From contig NZ_CP109430.1 of NCBI RefSeq assembly GCF_036250735.1, positions 4,960,001 to 5,024,000 of the forward strand: a stretch of 64,000 nt of DNA, read 5' to 3'. Origin of the DNA: Streptosporangium sp. NBC_01495 (GTDB taxonomy: Bacteria > Actinomycetota > Actinomycetes > Streptosporangiales > Streptosporangiaceae). The first letter of the stretch is position 1. Every line of letters starts with the position of its first letter. The notes beneath the pieces were generated by a model. That model had not been told where the DNA came from. It saw nothing but the letters and a program-made list of their open reading frames with translations, and searched no databases. Of this stretch, positions 59,088 through 64,000 are shown piece by piece. The position numbers were made by a program, and so were the translations under genes.

Positions 59088-59636
59088 ATGGATTTCCGCG
59101 TGCTGTCCGCTCGGATCTCACCGGTGCTCGACACGGTGAGCTCCTGGGCGCTGCCGTTCGTCGCGGCCCCGCCGGAAACTACCTCGGAAAGGGTCGGCGC
59201 CCTCGGCCGGCCGGGCCGGTCGCTGATCCTGCGCGATCTCATCGAGAAAGTGGTCGAATACCACTCGAGTAATCCCGACCCCACCGGGACGACCCCCACC
59301 GAGAAGGATTTCGCCACCGTGAGGCTCGAGATATTCGGCTCGGACGGCGAGCCGCTCGGCCACACCAGGGGTGCGGGCCGCATGCTCTACAGGCAGGAGC
59401 ACGACGGGCATTTCATCGCCTACTTCGGGGAGGAGATCCGGCTGCGCGACGGCAACGTCATCCGGTCCGGCGGCCTGGTCGACGACGCCCGGCTGACCGC
59501 AGGCGAGGCCGCCACCTTCCTCGCGGTCGTCGTCGAGGGCCCGTTGCGCGGCGCCATCGGGTTCCGCCAGTTCCGGCCACTGGTCAAGGACGCCCACGAC
59601 ACCTACGAGTCGTCGATCGTCGTCTACCTCCGGTAA
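59088..59636 (+). CDS. Allene-oxide-cyclase-like beta-barrel protein, AbyU/spirotetronate-cyclase-like
   Basis: A 182-residue protein. After about 45 N-terminal residues it forms a compact beta-barrel pattern: RSLILRDLIEKVVEYHSS, RLEIFGSDGEPLGHTRGAGRMLY, DGHFIAYFGEEIRLRDGNVI and RGAIGFRQFRPLVKD. The last segment and the spacing of the strands recall AbyU-type spirotetronate cyclases (their GLTGFRQWR end) and the allene oxide cyclase barrel. Such proteins catalyse intramolecular [4+2] ring closures in abyssomicin-type pathways. CAGGAGG precedes the ATG. The family call is from remembered sequence features; whether it is a pericyclase is inference. Confidence 0.65.
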   Translation: MDFRVLSARISPVLDTVSSWALPFVAAPPETTSERVGALGRPGRSLILRDLIEKVVEYHSSNPDPTGTTPTEKDFATVRLEIFGSDGEPLGHTRGAGRMLYRQEHDGHFIAYFGEEIRLRDGNVIRSGGLVDDARLTAGEAATFLAVVVEGPLRGAIGFRQFRPLVKDAHDTYESSIVVYLR

Positions 59637-59653
59637 CGGGACGGAGAGCGGAG

Positions 59654-60652
59654 ATGACCTTGACACGACTCCCCACGCGCAGGATCGGCTCCCTGACCGT
59701 GGGCACGCAGGGCCTCGGCTGCCTCGGCATGTCGGAGTTCTACGGCGCCACGGTGGAGGCCGAGTCGATCGCGACCATCCGGCGCGCCCTCGATCTCGGG
59801 GCGACACTGCTGGACACCGCCGACGTCTACGGCCACGGCGCCGGCGAGGAACTGGTCGGCAAGGCCGTCGCCGGGCGGCGGGAGACGGCGATCGTGGCGA
59901 CCAAGTTCGGCGTGGTGCGTCCCGGCCCGGGGGTCGGCGCCTCCGTCCGGGGGGACGCCCGCTACGTCCGGCAGAGCTGCGAGGCCTCGCTGCGGCGGCT
60001 CGGCGTCGACCACATCGACCTGTTCTACCTCACGCGCGTCGACACCGAGGTCGGCGTCGAGGAGACCGTCGGCGCGATGGCCGAGCTGGCCGCCGCCGGG
60101 AAGATCCGTGAGATCGGGTTGTGCGAGGCCGGCCCCGACACCATCCGGCGCGCCCACGCGGTGGCCCCGATCGCCGCGCTGCAGACCGAATGGTCACTGT
60201 GGTCGCGGGACATCGAGCACCGGATCGTCGCGGCGTGCCGGGAGCTTGGCGTCGCGCTGGTGCCGTACTCCCCGCTGGGCCGGGGCTTCCTCAGCGGTGC
60301 CATCCGTTCCCCGGAGCAGCTGGAGGAGGGCGACTTCCGGCGTTTCGGGCTGCCCCGGTTCGCCCCGGACAATCTGCCGCGCAACCTCGCCCTGGCCGAC
60401 CGTCTCGTCAAGCTCGCCGGCGAGCTGCGGGTCACGGCGGCGCAACTGGCGCTGGCGTGGTTGCACCACCGAGGTCCGGACGTGATCCCCATCCCGGGAA
60501 CGAGGCGCCGCGCTCACTTGGAGGAGAACGTCGACGCCGCCTTCCTGAGCCTCACCCCGGCCGACCTGGCCGCCATAGAGGCGGCCGTGCCCTCGGACGA
60601 GGTGTACGGGGAGCGCTGGAACGAGCAGAGCATGCGGTTCGTCGACCGCTGA
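59654..60652 (+). CDS. Aldo/keto reductase lacking the catalytic histidine
   Basis: A 332-residue NADPH-dependent TIM-barrel reductase of the AKR13-like group. D54 and Y59 (LLDTADVYG) and K84 (ATKFG) are the catalytic triad partners. At the position of the catalytic His (normally YxHRxD) the protein has T127 (FYLTRVD). The cofactor end is normal (LGRGFLSGAI, PIPGTRRRAHLEEN). Loss of the His suggests altered or weak carbonyl reduction. It starts 17 bases after the beta-barrel gene, so the two are an operon, and it ends before a strong terminator. Confidence 0.92.
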   Translation: MTLTRLPTRRIGSLTVGTQGLGCLGMSEFYGATVEAESIATIRRALDLGATLLDTADVYGHGAGEELVGKAVAGRRETAIVATKFGVVRPGPGVGASVRGDARYVRQSCEASLRRLGVDHIDLFYLTRVDTEVGVEETVGAMAELAAAGKIREIGLCEAGPDTIRRAHAVAPIAALQTEWSLWSRDIEHRIVAACRELGVALVPYSPLGRGFLSGAIRSPEQLEEGDFRRFGLPRFAPDNLPRNLALADRLVKLAGELRVTAAQLALAWLHHRGPDVIPIPGTRRRAHLEENVDAAFLSLTPADLAAIEAAVPSDEVYGERWNEQSMRFVDR

Positions 60653-60655
60653 GAC

Positions 60656-60705
60656 GGCCGGTGGGCCGGTGGAACGCGGTGCCGCGCTCCACCGGCCCAC
60701 CGGCC
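60656..60705. terminator. 18-bp terminator hairpin
   Basis: GGCCGGTGGGCCGGTGGA (60656-60673) and its exact complement (60688-60705) follow the aldo/keto reductase stop by three bases. They also serve the convergent ferredoxin gene. CCCTTTGGCCCTTTGG follows. Confidence 0.85.
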
Positions 60706-60737
60706 CTTTGGCCCTTTGGTCCGCGCCGATCCCGCGG

Positions 60738-60956
60738 TCAACCGCTCGGTACCCGCTCGGTGGCCGCGGGCGCGACGGCGATCGCGCGGGACGGGCAGAG
60801 GTCCTCGGCCGTCTCCACGGCCTCCCGGGCGTCCTCGCCCGGGTCCGCGTCGAGGACGACGACCAGGCCGTCCTCTCCGTGGTCGAACACCGTGGGCGCG
60901 CTGATCGCGCAGTGGCCGGCGGCCATGCAGCGACGCCGGTCGGCGGTCACCTTCAT
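60738..60956 (-). CDS. [3Fe-4S] ferredoxin (P450 partner)
   Basis: A 72-residue ferredoxin with three cysteines (C10, C16 in CMAAGHC, and C54 in EDLCPSRAI), the pattern of actinobacterial 3Fe-4S proteins that reduce P450s. AGGAGA precedes the ATG. It begins 11 bases after the P450 gene, with which it is surely co-transcribed. Confidence 0.93.
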   Translation of the reverse strand: MKVTADRRRCMAAGHCAISAPTVFDHGEDGLVVVLDADPGEDAREAVETAEDLCPSRAIAVAPAATERVPSG

Positions 60957-60967
60957 CGTGTCTCCTC

Positions 60968-62206
60968 TCACCACTCGACGGGCAGGGTGTGGACACCTTG
61001 CATCGTGCCTCCGCTGCGCGTGGGCAGCCTGTCCAGCGGCACGGCGAGCCGCAGCTCCGGGATCCGGTCGAAAAGGACGGCGAACGCCACCTCCAGTTCC
61101 ATCCGCGCCAGGTTCTGGCCGAGGCACTGGTGGATGCCGAACCCGAACGTGAGGTGATGGCGGCCGGAGGCGGCGTTGTGCCCGTCGGCGCGACGGACGT
61201 CGAACCTGTACGGGTCGGGGAAGACCGCGGGGTCGCGGTTGGTCATCGAGGAGGACACCAGGACTCCCTCGCCGGCCCGGATGACATGTCCGTCGATCTC
61301 GATGTCCTCGGTCGCCAGCCGTACTCCCGAGACATCCGTCACCGACACCATGCGCAGCAACTCGTCCACCGCGGCGGGCAGCACGCCCGGGTCGGCGCGC
61401 AGCGCCGCCAGCTGGTCCGGGTGCTCCAGCAGGGTGACCACCCCGAGCGCGATCATCTGGGACGTCGTGTCGTGCCCTCCGATCAGCAGCGCCAGCGCGA
61501 TGCGCACCAGGTCCTCCCTGGTCAGGTCGCCGTCCTCGTCGACCTGGCCCACCAGCCGGCTCAGTACCCCCTCTCCGCCGGGCTCACGTTCCTTCACGGT
61601 GATCAGCCTGTCCAGGTAGTCCCAGAGCGCCTGGCCCGCCGCCTCGGCGTCCTGCGCGCTCTTGGCCTGCAGCAGCCCAACCGTCATGGCCTCGAAGAAC
61701 GCGTGGTCGTCGTACGGCACGCCGAGCAGCTCCGAGATCACCATGGACGGGATCGGCAGCGCGTAGTCCTCGATCAACTCCGCGGGCGGCCCCTTGCGGA
61801 GTATGCCGTCCACCAGCTTCCCGGCGAGTTCCTCGACGCTCCCGCGCAGGGCGCGCACCTGCTTGAGACTGAAATCGGGGGCGAGCAGGCGGCGGTGGAC
61901 GTCGTGCACGGGCGGGTCGAACCCGATGATCGCGATGGGCTTGAAGATGGGGGCGTCCAGCCGGGGCAGGACCGCGGGAAAGTCATCGCGGGAACGGTCG
62001 GCCGACATGCGCGGGTCGGCGAGCAGTCGCCGTGCCTGCGCGTGCCCGGTCACCATCCAGATGGACTTTCCGTCCCACAGCCGTACCCGGTGCAGTGTTC
62101 CCCGCTCCCCCAGGTCCTGGTAGCCGGAGGACGGCTGCCAGGGACAGCTCCGGTCCTGGGGGTAGGCGAAGAGCCGCTCGTCCTCGGCCGGGATGGGAGT
62201 GTTCAC
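60968..62206 (-). CDS. Cytochrome P450
   Basis: A 412-residue soluble P450 of bacterial class I. The I-helix oxygen-binding segment is LIGGHDTT (241-248), ExxR is DELLR (E282, R285) and the haem loop FGFGIHQCLGQNLARME carries the thiolate C361. The GTG start is preceded by GGAGG at nine bases. The B-C and F-G substrate regions give no clear substrate. It is followed by its ferredoxin and preceded by an acyltransferase gene. Probably a tailoring hydroxylase or epoxidase of the cluster. Confidence 0.95.
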   Translation of the reverse strand: MNTPIPAEDERLFAYPQDRSCPWQPSSGYQDLGERGTLHRVRLWDGKSIWMVTGHAQARRLLADPRMSADRSRDDFPAVLPRLDAPIFKPIAIIGFDPPVHDVHRRLLAPDFSLKQVRALRGSVEELAGKLVDGILRKGPPAELIEDYALPIPSMVISELLGVPYDDHAFFEAMTVGLLQAKSAQDAEAAGQALWDYLDRLITVKEREPGGEGVLSRLVGQVDEDGDLTREDLVRIALALLIGGHDTTSQMIALGVVTLLEHPDQLAALRADPGVLPAAVDELLRMVSVTDVSGVRLATEDIEIDGHVIRAGEGVLVSSSMTNRDPAVFPDPYRFDVRRADGHNAASGRHHLTFGFGIHQCLGQNLARMELEVAFAVLFDRIPELRLAVPLDRLPTRSGGTMQGVHTLPVEW

Positions 62207-62267
62207 GATGTGGTGCCTCCTGTCGTCTCGTTTCCGCTCGTCTCCGTGTGGGCGTGAGAGGGGATGG

Positions 62268-63440
62268 TCAGCTCGCCGGTTCGGGTGAAGGTGAAGGGGT
62301 GTCCGGCTGTAGCGCGCCGGCGACCGGCCGGGGCGGGGGGCCAGGGCGGGGGCGGGCCCACGCGCGCATGGCGGGTTCCTCGACGAGGCGGTTCAGCGCC
62401 CACGCCACCACCGTCGTGACCCCGAACAGGACCGTGATGACACCGAGGGCGGCCGGAGCGTCCCATGTCCGGCCGGCGCCGATCGCGATGTGCCCGAAAT
62501 GCAGGACCAGGAAGTGCGCCAGGTAGGACGCGTACGAGATCCCGCCCAGCCACTGCAGGGTCCGGCCGCGGAACGGCGTGGGCGCGCCCCGCTCGTCCGC
62601 GGCGGCCACGGCCGCGATCAGCAGGGCCAGTGGCAGGGCGATCGTCGCGGTGAGCCCGTAGACGCTCGGCCACAGGTACGCCTGCAGGGCGAATCCGGCC
62701 GCCAGGACCAGTAGCGCCCGGCCCACGCCCAGCGGGATCCACCGGCCCGTCAGCACGATGCGGGCCATGATGATGCCGAGGACGAAGTCCAGCGCCCGGA
62801 TCGGCGGGAAGGAGACCAGGAACCAGTTCTGCACGAACGACATGTCCTGGCCGGGCAGCCGGGGCGTCCCGGGCAGGGCGAGGAGGGCGACGGCGGGAAG
62901 CAGCGCGATCACGGCGGCGACGGCGCCGGCCGCCCACCACAGCCGCCGGACGGGGATCCTGCGGACGAGCGCGTGCAGGAAGGGGAAGGCCAGGTAGAAG
63001 AGCAGGTCGCAGGCGAGGGACCAGGTGACGACGTTGATCGTGATGACCACGTCCATCTGGGGGAGCCAGGTGTGCACGAGCAGCAGGCTCGGCAGCAGCT
63101 TGGGCAGGTCCACGGCCTGGCCCGCCCACACGGCCAGGCCGAGCGCGGCCAGCCAGGTCACCACGTGGACCGGGTAGACCTTGACCAGGCGCCGGCGCCA
63201 GAAGCCCGTCCTGGACTGCCCCTCCCGCGCCGACCAGGTCAGCACGAACCCGCTCAGCACGAAGAAGAACTCCACCCCGAGCCAGCCCGAGGCGAAGGCG
63301 AAGGTCTGCAGGGAGGCGGCGGTCTCCTGGTGGAAGAAACCCAGGACGCAGGCGTGGCACACGAACACCAGGAACGCCGCCACGAATCTCATCCCGGTCA
63401 ACGAGGGAAGCCGCACGGCCTCCCGCGACGAGTGCGTCAT
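62268..63440 (-). CDS. Acyltransferase 3 (OafA/YrhL-like) membrane protein
   Basis: A 390-residue membrane O-acyltransferase with about ten helices: RLPSLTGMRFVAAFLVFVCH with the catalytic-region His, GWLGVEFFFVLSGFVLTW, FWRRRLVKVYPVHVVTWL, and SYASYLAHFLVLHFG at the end. It has a proline-rich C-terminal tail. Members acylate sugars of natural products (for example deoxysugar or macrolide acyltransferases) or surface polysaccharides. Position between two P450-ferredoxin pairs suggests tailoring of a metabolite. Confidence 0.92.
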   Translation of the reverse strand: MTHSSREAVRLPSLTGMRFVAAFLVFVCHACVLGFFHQETAASLQTFAFASGWLGVEFFFVLSGFVLTWSAREGQSRTGFWRRRLVKVYPVHVVTWLAALGLAVWAGQAVDLPKLLPSLLLVHTWLPQMDVVITINVVTWSLACDLLFYLAFPFLHALVRRIPVRRLWWAAGAVAAVIALLPAVALLALPGTPRLPGQDMSFVQNWFLVSFPPIRALDFVLGIIMARIVLTGRWIPLGVGRALLVLAAGFALQAYLWPSVYGLTATIALPLALLIAAVAAADERGAPTPFRGRTLQWLGGISYASYLAHFLVLHFGHIAIGAGRTWDAPAALGVITVLFGVTTVVAWALNRLVEEPAMRAWARPRPGPPPRPVAGALQPDTPSPSPEPAS

Positions 63441-63497
63441 ATTTTCTGCTTTCTCCGGACGGCCTCCGTGCGGGGCCGGTCCGGACCTGTGGGAAGG

Positions 63498-63704
63498 TCA
63501 GCCCTCCGGTGGTTTCTCGCTGATCCGGATGGCCTGTGCCGGGCAGAGGAAGGCGGCCCTGCGGACCAGCGCCTCCTCCTCCGGCGCGGGCGACGGGGTG
63601 AGCACGACGACCAGGCCGTCATCGTCCTGGTCGAAGACGTCGGAGGTGGCGGCCATGCAGCGCCCGCCGCTGATGCAGCGCTCCCGATCCGCCCGCACCC
63701 ACAT
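63498..63704 (-). CDS. [3Fe-4S] ferredoxin 2
   Basis: A 68-residue paralogue of the ferredoxin at 60738 with C10, C16 (CISGGRC) and C54 (AFLCPAQAI). It starts six bases after the upstream P450 stop, so the P450-ferredoxin order is the same as in the first pair. The residues between the Fe-S sites differ, so each ferredoxin probably serves its own P450. Confidence 0.92.
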   Translation of the reverse strand: MWVRADRERCISGGRCMAATSDVFDQDDDGLVVVLTPSPAPEEEALVRRAAFLCPAQAIRISEKPPEG

Positions 63705-63710
63705 CCGGCG

Positions 63711-64000
63711 TCACCACTCGACCGGCAGCTGCAGCACCCGCTGCACGGTGCCCGCGCCGAGGATGGGCAGCTCGTCCACGGGCACGGCCAGCCGTAGTCC
63801 CGGGATCCGGGTCAGCAGCTGGTGCAGGGCGATCTCCAGTTCGAGCCGGGCCAGGTTCTGGCCGAGGCACTGGTGGATGCCGAACCCGAAGGTGAGGTGA
63901 TGGGTGTCCTCGCGCAGGACGTCGAACTCGTGGGCCCGCAGGTGCACCTGATCGTCCCGGTTGGCCAGCGTGCCCGAGACGAGCACCCCCTCCCCCTCCC
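63711..64000 (-). CDS. Cytochrome P450, second copy (5' end beyond window)
   Basis: The C-terminal 96 residues of a P450: VSGTLANRDD, the haem loop FGFGIHQCLGQNLARLELE with its cysteine, and the ending RVLQLPVEW. It is about 75 percent identical over this part to the P450 at 60968 (HTLPVEW ending), so the two are paralogues. The rest lies right of the window. It is the first visible gene of the minus-strand unit P450, ferredoxin, acyltransferase, P450, ferredoxin. Confidence 0.93.
   Translation of the reverse strand, partial: EGEGVLVSGTLANRDDQVHLRAHEFDVLREDTHHLTFGFGIHQCLGQNLARLELEIALHQLLTRIPGLRLAVPVDELPILGAGTVQRVLQLPVEW

Noticed and set aside
1..64000. tRNA, rRNA and origin signals
   Set aside because: I looked for T-loop words and rRNA-like stretches on both strands and found none that hold up; no DnaA-box cluster was noticed either.

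Overview
The window is high-GC actinobacterial DNA. GC-rich codons, frequent GTG starts, ATGA/GTGA stop-start overlaps, HxlR, ArsR, SARP and LAL regulators and many stand-alone regulatory pairs point to a Streptosporangium, Nonomuraea or Streptomyces type soil actinomycete. The genus is an inference; there is no rRNA or tRNA to anchor it. About 56 protein genes are supported, plus several broken ones.

Region by region. 1-2147: a translationally coupled operon on the minus strand (lipoprotein, membrane-fusion protein with a peptidoglycan-binding-like domain, MacB/LolD-type ATPase), cut by the window start. 2926-6000: a kinase-fold gene followed by a decayed zone with an Nramp (MntH) remnant and a truncated oxalate decarboxylase. 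6423-10588: a NarL-type two-component pair, a CPBP protease-like protein and an Rsm22-type methyltransferase. 11459-19902: a carbohydrate uptake and oxidation locus (two ABC permeases, an XylR-like regulator, two Gfo/Idh/MocA dehydrogenases, a DUF6807 protein, a 2-hydroxyacid dehydrogenase and a solute-binding lipoprotein). 20050-22381: an ArsR-SRPBCC regulator, a RibD-like reductase and a TSUP transporter. 22568-29702: a mandelate-racemase homologue with a complete active site next to an HxlR-controlled operon (crotonase, CaiB/BaiF CoA-transferase, DUF302, a repeat-bearing mini-ORF, ketopantoate-reductase family, lactate-monooxygenase-like flavoenzyme). 29703-31600: an IS3 remnant interrupted by a frameshifted IS110 element.

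31725-44779: accessory genes in small units. These are a secreted erythromycin-esterase homologue, an ArsR-M23 peptidase pair, a YtrA-type GntR/ABC system, an MFS pump with a divergent ArsR regulator, a GbsR/MarR-like regulator with an unusual serine hydrolase fusion, and a methyltransferase. 44846-52391: a group resembling actinobacterial DosR/DevR hypoxia regulons (hemerythrin, Acg-like nitroreductase, CBS-BON protein, universal stress protein, XRE-flavin-binding fusion, DoxX-like protein), with an identical 17-bp palindromic box before two of the genes. A second erythromycin-esterase homologue lies inside it.

52995-64000 looks like the edge of a specialised-metabolite gene cluster. It has a SARP activator, an MFS exporter with a TetR repressor and three matching operators, a 928-residue LuxR-family (LAL) regulator, a beta-barrel protein resembling AbyU-type spirotetronate cyclases, an aldo/keto reductase lacking its catalytic histidine, and two P450-ferredoxin pairs flanking an acyltransferase. 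The core synthase genes, if present, lie beyond the right edge.
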